From Aquanectria penicillioides (taxonomy: Eukaryota; Ascomycota; Sordariomycetes; Hypocreales; Nectriaceae), in the NCBI GenBank assembly GCA_003415625.1, contig PYIU01000002.1, forward strand, positions 186,001 to 250,000: 64,000 nucleotides of DNA. The letters are read 5' to 3'. The notes below the pieces were generated by a model, which saw only the letters and a list, made by a program, of their open reading frames with translations, did not search any database and was not told where the DNA came from. The position numbers and the translations under genes were made by a program. Shown piece by piece: positions 1 through 10,874 of this stretch. Every line of letters begins with the position of its first letter. Position 1 is the first letter of the stretch.

Positions 1-1925
1 TTTAAATCCTAAAGCTAGCAGTCTTTTTAGTTAATAAGGCCTAATTCTATAAATATTAAAATAGTAATAAAGTTGCTATTTCCTTTAGCCTTTAGTGCAG
101 TATTATTATTAATATTAAGGAGACTATATAATTGCTATTTTAATAGGCTAGAAATTATTGCTATAGCTGCCTTTTCTATTAATAACCTTATAAAAGTATT
201 ATTAAAGAACTTTCTTACTTTTAAGCCTTTATAGTATATAAAAATGGCATTATTATTATTATTAAAGTTATTTTTAGCTTTCTTTATATTTTTAGCACTT
301 TACTTACTTAATTCTATATATAAAGTAATCTTTTTAGTCTTTTTAGTAGTTTTATTACTATTATCTTTCTTCTTTAACCTTTTATTTTTATTGCCTTTAC
401 TTTCCTTTTATAAAGATAGGCAGTTCTTTATAATATAACCTTTTTAATTATAGTTAAAGCATTTACTACTTTTAAGATCTTTTCTATAATTATTCTTTTT
501 ATTTAATTAAGCATTTATCTATATACCTTTCTTACTATTAGAGTCTTTACTTTTCTTTTAGAAAGTCTATAGACTTTTAGCTTTATTAATAAGGTCTTTT
601 TATATCTTATAGATAGATTAATATTTCCCTTTTTGCTTATAGTTATATTAAAGTGCATTTTACTTAAAAAAGACCTTTTTAATACTATTTATAAACCTTA
701 TCTTTTTTTAGTATTTAAGGAGCTTACTATTAGCTTTAATAATACTATTTACAATATAGTAGAAATTATTAATATAACTTTAAACCCTTTATAGTTTCTT
801 TAGAGTTAAGGACTTTAATTTTTAATAGAGATTAATTAGGCTCTATTAAGACTTTATATTATTATACCTTTTTATTAGCAGCTTAATAGCCTTTATATTA
901 ATCTTTACTAAAGATAATAATAGCTTTAATTTCTATAAAACTGCTATTTTTATAGCAATAATTAAATGCATTTTTCCTAAATATAAGATTTTAATCTCTT
1001 TATGCTATTTAATAGCAATTATAGTATAAAAAAGATATCTCTTTTAGGTAGCTTAATTCTTTAATCCCTTAAGTATATTATCTTCCTTTATTTTAAAGTT
1101 AAAATCAATAAAATCCTTAATTTTAATTAATTATAAATTTATAATCTTCTTTTTACTTAAAGTAGGCTTTATTAATATCTCTTTATTTCTTAAGAAATTA
1201 AATATTTTATTTAAAGCTCTTAAGGGCTCCCTTAAGGTATAAAAGAGTTAGCTTCCTTAATACTTAAAGCTTTTATTTTTATTATTTTTTACTTTAGATT
1301 TTAACTTATCTTTAGGCTATATTTTATACTTAATCTTTAATTTATTTTTAGTCTTTTAGTTAAAGTGCTTTTATAGCTTTTATATCTATTATATTATCTC
1401 TATTATTTATTGCATTATAATGCTTAAATTTAATTAAGTCTTCTATAGATTCCCTTTAGTAGGCTTTATTAACCTTTTAAAAAGGGATAAAAGATCTTTA
1501 AAATTATCTTTTCCTTTAATAGAATCTTCTTTATTATTAGTCTATTTAATTGCTTTAATAGTAAGGACTAGCTTTAGGGCTAGCTTTAAAGCTATTGCTT
1601 AAGTTTTAGGACCTTAATTAATTAATATTATAAGCACTAACTTTAAGGGATAAACTTTAGGTTAGTCTAAACCTTTTAAATAGCTGCAATTTCTTCTTAA
1701 ATTAAAGCTTTAGGCTTATAATCTATAAACAATATATAGGTATATATAGAGATAGTTATAGCAGGCAATATATGCAATAGGTCGGTTTAAATCAATTAGG
1801 ATTTATAAGGAGCAGCTAGATAGTAGTTACAAAATGCAGTTACCTATTTATAGTGCAAGGATTCCCTTATAAGGATATATAGCCTTAAGACCTAAGCCCA
1901 TAAGGCCCCTAAGGTTGGCTTGTGG

Positions 1926-1977
1926 CCGGCCGCTATATCTATAATGGCAACTACCTTTACCCGGCCGCTATATCTAT
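1926..1977. repeat. 17-bp direct repeat in a GC islet of the AT-rich block
   Basis: CCGGCCGCTATATCTAT occurs at 1926-1942 and again at 1961-1977, 35 bp apart. It lies in a short GC-richer islet (about 1740-1980) surrounded by AT-rich DNA. CpG-rich GGCCGGCC survives here while CpA is nearly absent around it. It may mark a repeat unit or an LTR edge of the decayed element; this is inference. Confidence 0.7.
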
Positions 1978-3744
1978 TAACAAGTATTGCTTTCTTTTAT
2001 TATTTACTTCTATAAGCATTATTACTAATAGCTTATTATATAGAATTAAGTTTTATGCTTTTTGCATTAATATAAAGAAGTAAAAGGAAAGTGGCTTATA
2101 TTTAAGGAAATTAAGGTTATATTTTATAGTTAGGTAAAGTATAATTAAGCTTTTATTTTTTATTTTTATATATAGTATATTATTATATCTATAAACCTAA
2201 AGCTTACTTTTATATAGTTAAGCTTAAAATATTATATTTATATAAAATCCTTTTATATAGGCAATATTCTAAAGAATAAAATTAACTATATAGTTTCTAT
2301 TAGCTCTTTTTAAAAGATTCTTAAGCTTTTATTATTTTATTTCTATAATTAAAAATACAATAGAATCTATTTTTACTATTTAATTATTTTTATATAATTT
2401 AAATGTTTTTAGATCTAAAAGCTTTATATTATTTATAATATAAAGTGCACTATAGTTATTTAATAGTATATTTTAAATAGTATATAAGGTTTATTAAATG
2501 CTATATATACTTTATTTTTTAAGGCATTTAAGTAAAAATCATTTAAGTTTATATAAACTACTATAACCTTCTTTAAGGTATTTAAAATATTGCTTATTAA
2601 GCTTTTATTTTTACTTTCTTTTATTAGAATTTTAGCTTTTAAGCTTTACTACTTTAGATCCTTATATTAAATTTAAATTTTCTTATAATAGTTTTCTTTT
2701 AGTATAAAGTAAAGCTTTTATTTCTTTTTAATTAATATATACTTTATAATTTAATATTTTTTTGCCTTTTAAAAGTGCTTAAAAGTTACTTTATATAGGC
2801 AATTATATTTCTAGCTATTAAAGTATTTATTTAATAATATAAATACTCTATATTTCTAAAAGTAAGTATTTCTATTAATAGTAATAAATATACTAAAAAT
2901 ATTAATATAATTTAAAAGCATTTCCTTTAGCTTTTTGCCCTTTATTTTATTTATAATTAAGTTTATTAATTAGCAATTTACTTAAATTAATTTAAAGCAC
3001 TTTTTAATAGCATTAAAAAAGTTTTAAATTTTAATATTTCTTTAAATCTTTAGAATTTTATAGTATATTCTATTTATATAAGCCTTATTTTAGCTAATAT
3101 ATTAAGTTTAAAAATTAATATTTATATATTTAGCTTCTTAAAGCATTACTTTATAATATTTATAAGTATTTTCTTTTAAGCTTATTTTACTTAATGCTAG
3201 CTGCTTTATAATTTCCTTTATAAATTGCCTTAAGGTAATTTAATAAATTTAAATCTAAAATTAATTAAAAAGGTTCTATTAAATAAAGGTATAAATGCTT
3301 AATTCTATAGTATCTATAATCTATATTTATATTGCTTAAGCTTTAAATATTTTAATCCTAATATTAGCTTACTTCTTTTAGTATTCCTTAAGGATTAAAG
3401 AATAGTATATTAAAAATTTTAATCTATATCTTTTTTAAGGGGTTACTTTATTATATTTAGCTTTTATAATAGTAATTATAAATATAGTTTACTTTTCTAT
3501 AGTATTAAAGGGCTTATTATTTTTACTTAAGTCTATTAAATTTTAAAGGTTTTAGTCTTAAATATAATTCTTAAGGATTATAATTTATAGTATTTATTAT
3601 TCTTTAGTATAAAGTTTAATCTTTATAGATATAAATATTAATTAATTATAGTCTATATTTATTTTATATATAAATTAAATAAATTAAACTTAAGCTAATT
3701 ATATAGAATAATTAAAATTATAATAAAAAAAGTAATAGCAATAA

Positions 3745-3772
<28 letters not shown>
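3745..3772. repeat. (AAT)n microsatellite
   Basis: About nine tandem AAT/ATA trinucleotides lie in the last part of the AT-rich block. It is simple-sequence DNA with no gene nearby. Confidence 0.85.
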
Positions 3773-3775
<3 letters not shown>

Positions 3776-4225
3776 GTAATAATCTTATAATAAAAGTTAT
3801 AAAGTATTATTTACTTAAGCTTATAACTATTATATAAAATTATATAATAGATATATATATAATAAGGTCTATTAAAAGCCTTATTTTCTATAAAGGGAAT
3901 ATTATCTTAAAGCTCCCTTTTATTTATATTAAGCTTGCTTTAATTAAGTTTTATGCCCTATTGAGCTTACCTAAAATGGATCTAATGCTTAGGTCAAAAG
4001 ATAGAGCTCCGAGCTGGCTGTGTGATAGCCATACATAATGGATACGGCCTTCAACGATATCCTCGTTAGTTCTGTATCCCGCGACACCGCTCTAGTTGCG
4101 TGGATATGTACAGTCGGCAATTCAGGTGGGAGCTGGAATACAGGACAGGTTTGCCTAAGTGCGCAAATTGCGAAGATTAAATGCAGAAATACCGCTGAAA
4201 CCAATGCTTTATTTATGAACTGGGT

Positions 4226-4765
4226 CTATAGCTTCTTGAGCATTATGTAGTCTGTCTGTACTACCGGCCCTATCGCGAAATCGTGATGTCCAACCGTCTT
4301 GTACCCCCATTTCTCGTATGCCTTGATGGCGACGTGATTTTCCTCCCACACCCCAAGCCAAATGTGTTCAAATCCCTGCTCCCGCGCCATGCTTTCTATC
4401 CACTTGGCGAGTAATCCCCCGACGCCTTGGCCGTGGGCAGATGTGTGGACGTAGATTCTCTGCAGCTCCACCGTACTGTCTAGGTCTGCTATACAAGGCT
4501 CACTGCTGCCGCGCGTGAGATATGCGAAGCCGACAAGTTCATGCTCGTCGTTTGTGGCGACAATGATGTCTCTGTTGGTGTCATACATGTCCTTGGTGAT
4601 GGAATCCGCAGTGTAGGATTCGTCGAGAAACTGCTGAAGTTCATGCGGCAGCACAGAATGCGCAAAGGTTGCCGTAAAGACATGGGCACCAAGTTCGGCA
4701 ATTGCTGCGGCATCCGCAACAGTTGCAGGCCGAATGATGGTTGGCTTGCGAGGTGACGCTGTCAT
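4226..4765 (-). CDS. GNAT-family N-acetyltransferase
   Basis: This intact single-exon frame of 179 aa has the size of a one-domain GNAT protein. It would transfer an acetyl group from acetyl-CoA to an unidentified amine or protein substrate, probably in the cytosol. The acetyl-CoA pyrophosphate-binding motif A is visible around residues 102-120 (LQRIYVHTSAHGQGVGGLL, with the Q/R-x-x-G-x-G/A pattern as GQGVGG). It is followed by WLGVWEENHVAIKAYEKWGY, the usual motif-B 'N..A...Y...GF' element. The start is the first ATG, only a few residues before the domain. There is no signal peptide. It is the first gene beside the AT-rich block and appears undamaged, unlike its neighbours to the right. The exact substrate cannot be told from sequence. 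Confidence 0.88.
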   Translation of the reverse strand: MTASPRKPTIIRPATVADAAAIAELGAHVFTATFAHSVLPHELQQFLDESYTADSITKDMYDTNRDIIVATNDEHELVGFAYLTRGSSEPCIADLDSTVELQRIYVHTSAHGQGVGGLLAKWIESMAREQGFEHIWLGVWEENHVAIKAYEKWGYKTVGHHDFAIGPVVQTDYIMLKKL

Positions 4766-6081
4766 TGTCTTGCTCGATGGGGTGGGAATGAGAAAGTGGT
4801 GGTGGGTTGGTGATGTCTACTGTGTAGGTAGGCGTTTAAGTGAGAGTTTAAAGGCAGCTGTAGAACAATTCAATGGACGAGCTTGACACGTCCAAAACCT
4901 TTATAGGGTTGTGCAAAGCTCTGTTCTGCGGAAGATTCTGCACTGTTCTGGATCTGTCACCTTACCGCTAGCGCCCTGCTAGTGTACAGTCTGATCATCG
5001 ACAGGGCGCGACCTCAAGAATACGCCAATGGTAGATTTGCTACACTATGTCCTGTGCAACCTTTTCTTCATGGGCCGTCAAATTTGCAGCCATGGATGCG
5101 ACGCCTTGCTAAATGGACATGCTAAATTGCAGTAAGCTATTGATAAGAGCACCTGTGACGGCCTGCTGGCTGCTCGATGTAAATAGTGTACTCAAGATCG
5201 ATGCGAATGAGCTCCCAACCGTGGCGAGAAACACGTAATTCCACAACAAGCACATCGTCAATTTTGTATCAAGTACCACGACGAGAGACACGGCCAATGC
5301 CAGGTGCCCGGCCCCAGACGTAGTAGCAACGCTCAGCCAGGATGAGATGGAGGATAAACTATCAGGACTACAAGAACACCACCACAGCTAAAGGGCAAAC
5401 CAAGCGCCATCTTTAGACGTAACGTGAAGACTACGGTTTTTATACTCGGGAATTCCAGAGCGCGTCTTTAGATTGCGTAAAGACTTCCTAGAAGCTAGCA
5501 TTGAAGAAAAAACACCGAGCTTACCGTATAACAAGAAGGAGCTGGTGGAAGCCGTTTCATGTACCGTAGATGAAGCAGGTCTGCCAGCAGCTATTAAAAT
5601 AAGAAAGGCACCCGAAGGAAAATCTAGCAAGGGTGAATGGTAAGCACCATCCCTCTGGTGCGTGGCTGCCGTCGGTGAGAGCGTAGTCGACGTGGGAGTC
5701 CCGGCACAATAGCTGACACGCCCGATCCGTCTTGATTCTCGAGTTACTAATTAGTCTCCAAGGTTCATTAGGATTGCAAATAAGCTATAGAGGAATATGA
5801 GCCGAGCCCCTGCATGGCCTAGGCAATGAACATCCCGGCGGCGACTGAAGCTGCAAACAACCGAACAGATGCTCAGCCAGACATAGCCGCTCGGGAAGAC
5901 GATCCGGCCACTGAAATGTTTCGGGGACCAATATCATGGTCACTGATTCATGAATGCATCTGCTGGTTGCCAATGTGTAGCTGCAAGATGCGACGTGAAT
6001 CTCGCTCCGAATAAGACCTACTCCACGAATAAGCCTCGGAAGCTCTAGAGGAAGTCTGCTCCCCGCTGACTCACGCTGCAG
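4766..6081. other. Stretch without a recognisable gene
   Basis: About 1.3 kb in which I recognise no gene. One plus-strand frame stays open without ATG from 5428 to the TAA at 5641-5643 (about 71 residues, lysine/glutamate-rich, ending KSSKGEW). A minus-strand frame at 5109-5297 is hydrophobic (62 residues). Both could be remnants of older genes or mobile elements, but I can assign neither. Confidence 0.5.
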
Positions 6082-6671
6082 AGCATCAAGGTGGCTTGCC
6101 AAAGCTTTGAACATCCTGGCTTTGACGGAGAGCCTGGCCTTGGCTTGACCAAGTTGACAGAAGGCACCGTCTCAGGAGTTAGTAGTGTGCTGACGATGGT
6201 TGAGAACCTACGCAGCCAAGGGACCATCCAGAATAAGCTAGTTCAGATCTCGCCCAAGACCATGACTTTTGGAGCCATCGACAAGTCATCGTTTCGCAGA
6301 GAGATGCAATTTATCCCGGCCTTAACGGCGGACTATAGGTCCATCAACGCCCGCTTTAAATATGGAGGCGTGCAAGTACAGTCTCTCGCCACGGAAATAA
6401 TTAGTCACGGCACCGAGCTTCTTGCGTTATCCCACAAAGTGTTTCAAACCTTCTCCAGGCAATAGAGCAGACATTTGTTTCGCAGCCTGAAGAATACTGA
6501 TGGCCCGCTGAGTATAATGCTGAAATTGAAGGAGACGAGGATGGATGCTACCTGGCTATTGAAGATGGAGGGGAATTTGGCTTCGACTTCATTATCGGGG
6601 ACCGGATCCTGAGGCACTTTAGCGTAGTGCTGGACTCGGGAAATTCCAGAGTGGGCTTTGCGCATGTTTGA
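6082..6671 (+). pseudogene. Remnant of a pepsin-type (A1) aspartic protease
   Basis: The frame starting near 6091 reads FDGEPGLGL..., matching the A1 'FDGIMGLG' flap-side segment, then QGTIQNKLV and MTFGAIDKSS ('TFGGID'). It stops at 6463-6465. The homology continues two bases on in another frame: AIEQTFVSQPEEY, a TGA stop, then GCYLAI and FDFIIGDRILRHFSVVLD, the classic 'F.LGD.FLR..YVVFD' C-terminus, ending at TGA 6669-6671. The frame break matches a doubled TC at 6454-6455. The N-terminal half with the first DTGS motif is not recognisable upstream, and the second catalytic Asp region reads IISHGTELLAL, where DSGT would be expected. The gene is therefore truncated, shifted and catalytically dead. 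An intact relative sits at 57.4-60.4 kb. Confidence 0.8.
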
Positions 6672-6808
6672 TAGAACGAGGATTCTTTGCCGCTGTGGGA
6701 AAATCAGATTCGCCTTCGAGGGTAGCGAATGGTTACATGGGATTTTAGCCATTGTAATGGTGTGTCTACCGCCATCTATGAGTATAAATAGATGAAACCT
6801 CTCGTCTT

Positions 6809-7529
6809 CTATTGACCTGGTCTGATTGTCTGCCGCTCAATCACCACGTTTGGGTTATGCTGCGTCAACACGGAGGCGAGCTCCTCGGCGGCGGCCTTGA
6901 GGTTGCCATCTGAAACTGGATCAAGTGCGTCCAGAATAAAGAGCGCCCTCGTGGTGGCATCAGTCAATGCAGCTTGAGGACCCTGACACCAGTTCCAGCG
7001 TCTGCAAGTGACCCACGTCGTCGCACCACACAATCTCGCCTGCGTTTGGTGCTCCACGACCGTCTCTCCGCTCGCCACCACCTCAAAGGTCTCCTGGCCC
7101 GTGGCGCGAATCAGCCGCGGAGGCCCCATGTACTTGTCCAAGTCCTAGCCGCCCAGCGGAATCTGATGCTTGACCGAAATGGCGTTGTAAATGTCCGTCA
7201 GGCGGTTGACGCGCGCGGCAAGCCTCCTTCAACACGCCGTGTCAACGCTTCAAGGCTACTGCGATGGCGCTGCGGTTTGGCGCCAAACGCCTTGTAAGCG
7301 TCTCGCCAAGGAGCGATGTGCGCCATGTCGGGAATGGAGCGCTGCGTCAGTTGCTCCCTGGCGCTGGTCTCTGCTTCTTGAAGCATCTTTTCGCTTGTTT
7401 CATCTCTGGGGCTGGGCACGATGCCGTCCACAATCATTAGCAAGGCGCGGTAATCTGGCCGCAGCTCGAAGACTTCTCGGGCGACCAGAGCGCCATCGAG
7501 AGGAACATTTTGCGGGTGATTTCAGTCAT
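6809..7529 (-). pseudogene. Decayed B3/B4 tRNA-binding-domain protein
   Basis: Minus-strand pieces match the stand-alone B3/B4 domain family, related to the editing region of phenylalanyl-tRNA synthetase beta. They read VFELRPDYRALLMIVDGI, then WRDAYKAFGAKPQRHRSSLE, then LTDIYNAISVKHQIPLGG, then DLDKYMGPPRLIRATG, then VTCRRWNWCQG and SDGNLKAAAEELASVL. The reading frame is broken several times: an extra TC at 7498-7499 near the start, a TAG in place of an acidic codon between IPLGG and DLDKYMG (about 7147), and compensating small deletions around the WCDD segment (about 7008-7050) that put it out of frame. The full domain of about 230 residues is present in order, so this is recent in-place decay and not a fragment. 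The native function of fungal members is uncertain. Confidence 0.8.
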
Positions 7530-7780
7530 GATTTGTTTGGCTGCGAAGAAGATGAACCTTGCAGTTGTCATTTTGTCTATTTATCTTGTAGCTGCAGCAG
7601 CTGTCAGTCTAGTCTGTCTCATCATGCAAGATTTGCGCCATGTAGCGACTCGGAAATAGCTTCCTTGCAGCTCGCAGAGAGTTTCCTCGGAATCGCCAGC
7701 GGCAATCGGCCCAACGGCCTTTCCGATAGTTATTGTTCTTCTATAAGATAATCTGCTGAAGATCAATTTCTTCAATCGTC

Positions 7781-9058
7781 GTGCCCCCAATGGCGATCAA
7801 TCTTGAGCAAGCTCGGTCTCCGATCGACGACCGCATTACCAGTCTTGATTCCTCCTTGTACAACCAGATCAACCGAAAGCTGCATGGAAATCCCGAGACT
7901 GCTTTCGAAGAATTCTTTGCACACGATACCATTACAAAATATTTAGAATCCCTCAATCTCAATGTGCAGAGACACACATATGGACTCGAAACAAGCTTCG
8001 AAGTAAGCTTGGGGTCTGGTCGCAAGGTGGTTTTCTGCGCTGAATATGACGCTCTGCCTGGCGTTGGCCACGCGTGTGGACACAATCTCATTGCCACATC
8101 GTCGGTTGCCGCCTTTCTAGCCGCCGCCCATGTCATGGAAACGTTGAAGATTCCCGGCCGCTTACGTCTTCTCTGGGAACTCCCGCGGAAGAGGGAAAGT
8201 GCGGCAAGTCGAAACTAATCGATGGCGGCGCCTTTAACTCGGATATTGTGGCAGCAATCATGGCTCACACGGTGCCTCCGTCTCTCATCGAATCCGGCCT
8301 CGACGAGTCGGGATTGGCGGGATTCAAGATGATTGCCAGCCACATGTTTTTGGTAGAATTCACCGGCCGCACTCCTCACGCAGCTGGAGAGAGCCTTGGA
8401 AGGGGACCAATGCGCTCGATGCAGCTGTAGCGGCTTACAGCAATGTATCTCTCCTTCGGCAGCAGATACACCCGCTGGACCGGATCCACGCCGTGATTGA
8501 AGATGGCGGCACCGTGCCCAACGTCATCCCCGAGTATACTCGCACGAACTGGAGTGTACGCAGCCCTACAGTTCGAGGAGCGGATAAGCTTCTACGGCGG
8601 GTCAAATCTGGTCTGGAAGCTGCTGCAACTGCAACAGGATGTGCCATTAAATATATAGAGTAAGTGGATTCTAAAGTGCTGGGCCAAATCTGACGTGACA
8701 TGTCGCCAACCTACATGAACATGCGGGCCAACCGAGCACTTTGCGAGGCATACGCAGCCACAATGCGCGACATTGGCGAAACCGTCGCGGTAGAACGCTC
8801 CTAGCCGTCTACCGCATCCACAGACATGGGAAACCTGTCCCACATGGTCCCCAGCTCCCACGGCGCTTTCAATATTCCCGTCGCCCCGGGAGTCGGCCTT
8901 CATAGCCCAGAGTTTGCGGCAGCAACCAGCACGGAAGAGGCGCATTCGGCGGCAATGAAGTGTGCAAGGGGCATGTCGATGTTGGTGGTTCGGGCGCTGG
9001 TCGATAGCGATCTCGTGGCCGACGCGAGAGAGACTTTGAGAGGGTATGGTCAGACTGA
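7781..9058 (+). pseudogene. Decayed M20-family amidohydrolase/peptidase
   Basis: The pieces, in order, match M20D metal-dependent amidohydrolases (aminoacylase-1-like): NPETAFEEFFAHD, CAEYDALPGVGHACGHN (metal-binding D..H region), GTPAEEGKCGKSKLIDGGAF, ASHMFLVEFTGRTPHAAGE, PWKGTNALDAAVAAYSNV and GGTVPNVIPEYTRTNW. After a GTAAGT donor come PTYMNMRANRALCEAYA and STDMGNLSHMVPSSHG. Two frame breaks match added dinucleotides: CT at 8171-8172 inside RLLGTPAEE, and AG at 8392-8393 inside HAAGEPW. The intron at about 8661 has a good donor but no AG acceptor before the conserved PTYMN block, and a TAG interrupts the frame near 8802. Length and order are otherwise complete, so the loss is recent. Confidence 0.85.
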
Positions 9059-9117
9059 CATCTGCACTTGTTGGATCTCTCGATGCAAAACGACGCCGCA
9101 TTATGTTGGGCTCCAGC

Positions 9118-9550
9118 TTAGTAGTGGCATTTAATCGAGTCCCATTTTTTCCAGTCTTGCGGCAGGGGCATGCATCCTTCCATTCCGTCCCTCGTTTCGC
9201 TTTCGCCGGTGCAGTCCATGCCGCTGGTAGGTGTTAGCCACGTAGATGATGGGTGATTCTGTGACGTACCGGTAGATGACGCAGTTTGCCTTTTTGTCAA
9301 AAGAAATGGATCTAAACTGTCAGCTTGGTTCCCAAGGCACAAGCAGCTGGCGTACCCTGAGTTGGTCAAATCAAAGCAGACACTCTCCAGAACGGGATAG
9401 TGAGGACCGGTTTTGCAGACGGTGTCCGTGTAGCGATATCCCTGACTCGATTAGTGTTGGCGATTCTTTCGAGGCCGACGGAATTACAATTTTGGCCTCT
9501 GCCAAGGCGCAGAGGAGGATCAACACGGTTGAAATCTTGAAGAGATACAT
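9118..9550 (-). CDS. Small six-cysteine secreted protein (4 exons)
   Basis: I assembled this gene by hand; no single open frame shows it. Exons are 9488-9550, 9356-9441, 9270-9311 and 9118-9223. The introns are 46, 44 and 46 nt, with donors GTAATT, GTACGC and GTACGT, branch-like ACTAAT, GCTGAC and GCTAAC, and acceptors CAG, TAG and CAG. Joined, they give 98 codons plus TAA in one frame. The first 19-21 residues are a signal peptide (MYLFKISTVLILLCALAEA). The mature part has six cysteines spaced C-x12-C-x16-C-x7-C-x12-C-x14-C. The segment SISFDKKANCVIYRGMDC resembles the 'S.S...C.LY....C.G' pattern of beta/gamma-crystallin-like small secreted fungal proteins; that resemblance is from memory and tentative. 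It probably acts outside the cell; the function is unknown. It converges on the dead M20 gene. Confidence 0.7.
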
Positions 9551-10874
9551 GGTGAGTGGAACTTTACCCATGAAGCATTCCAAGAGGCCGCGACGGCCGC
9601 GACAACTGGGCATGACTGCCTTTTGTACGCAACCCGCCACCACGTTGGTAGAGAGTTCAATAGTCTTGAATACTTCGGTCCAGTGTTGGTCAGTGTTGTC
9701 GTCCAGGGGGATGATGCAGATGTGGAGACTGCAGACTTGGAAAAATTACCCAAGCTAAGACGAAGCTAGCAGAATGGGCTTGGAAAAAAAGAAATGTCCA
9801 TCGCTAGTGTTGATGCCACGCCCGGATAGGGCCTCATCATCTAGGGCTAGAACACGGCCAGGATGTGCGAGCTATTTGAACAATCTCTTATCGCCAATCT
9901 TTGGACGCCGAATTCAAGTTGGAAACCGTTTGAGTCCAATAGATGATCGCTGCAGAAGCCCTGAGACAGACGCAATCATTCCCGCTGCTTCCTCTCGCGA
10001 CATGACACAAAAAGCCTCGCTCAAACGAGCCGCCGTGAGATCAGCGCAAGATACTTAGCCAGGGGGACCAACAGATCGGCTGTATGGGGCAATGGGATAA
10101 GCAGCACACAGCACACAGCACACAGCACCACGAGCTAAGAGCTAGCGCGACGCCCGCGACCCCTTTTCGATGCAGGTACATTTGTTGTAGAGCCTCGCCC
10201 AGTCTCTTCTGGTAGCTGATATTTAGCGCTTCATTATCTTCCAGCTTGGGGCAGCTAGTGCAGGCTGAGCTGACCGTATTGTCCTAGACGATAGATAACA
10301 GGCCGCAGCATTACCAAAAGTTTGGAACTTCGTTTCCGTTGCTAGCACCTCAATGGCTGCATCGTACTCGACGCACGTCAGATTCAGTGCCAAGGTCGAT
10401 CGCCAAGCGAGGAACAGGGGCCGATGATCCCGGCGGTTGACTATATTCGGAATCATCCCTATTGGTCAAATCGGGCAAGCTTGTCGGCTCCATCATGCCA
10501 ATGACTTGAGGTGCAATGATCCAACAGCAAAGCCCGTCGCATTGTTAGCTTGCGGCTCTACGCACTTGATCCGACCAACCATTCATGCGCAACACGCTCT
10601 GTGAATGACCTTCGAATCGACTTCAAAGTGAATGTTTATTTGCGTGTACGCACTCTCGTGACCGCTAATCGCTGGCTTTTGCGCACCAAAGATCACCTCT
10701 TGCTAACACACTCGACATGATGTTGAATTGACAATATATATGACCAACTACTTGGTGTGGCTTTCCATTCATTGCCGACGACCAGCCATACTTGGACATG
10801 GCACTCAGTTCGAAAACATATTCCAAGATACCACATTGCACCAGGAGCATTTGATTGATCCACAACCAGATGCT
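9551..10874. other. Intergenic stretch, no gene recognised
   Basis: About 1.3 kb between the secreted-protein gene and the quinate cluster. The plus-strand frame at 9774-10058 (94 residues) has no family features I recognise and looks like chance. Apart from a short CACACAG repeat I see nothing definite. Confidence 0.5.
10102..10128. repeat. CACACAG tandem repeat
   Basis: About three and a half copies of the heptamer CACACAG. It is simple-sequence DNA with no gene over it. Confidence 0.8.

Larger units (their letters stand above)
1..3960. repeat. AT-rich, RIP-like gene-free block
   Basis: Base composition is extremely AT-rich until about 3960, where it changes abruptly to ordinary coding-type DNA. 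I see no coding region: the only listed-length open frame (244-438) is a Leu/Phe low-complexity artefact of T-rich sequence. CpA and TpG are strongly depleted, as expected after repeat-induced point mutation of old transposon copies, and almost all surviving CpA sits in GCA. No transposase or reverse-transcriptase motif is still readable, so the ancestral element cannot be named. A subtelomeric or pericentromeric AT-isochore position would fit, but no telomere repeat is present in the window. Confidence 0.85.

Noticed and set aside
244..438. 64-residue open frame, Leu/Phe-rich, in the AT-rich block
   Set aside because: Pure T/A-rich low complexity with no family pattern; a chance product of composition.
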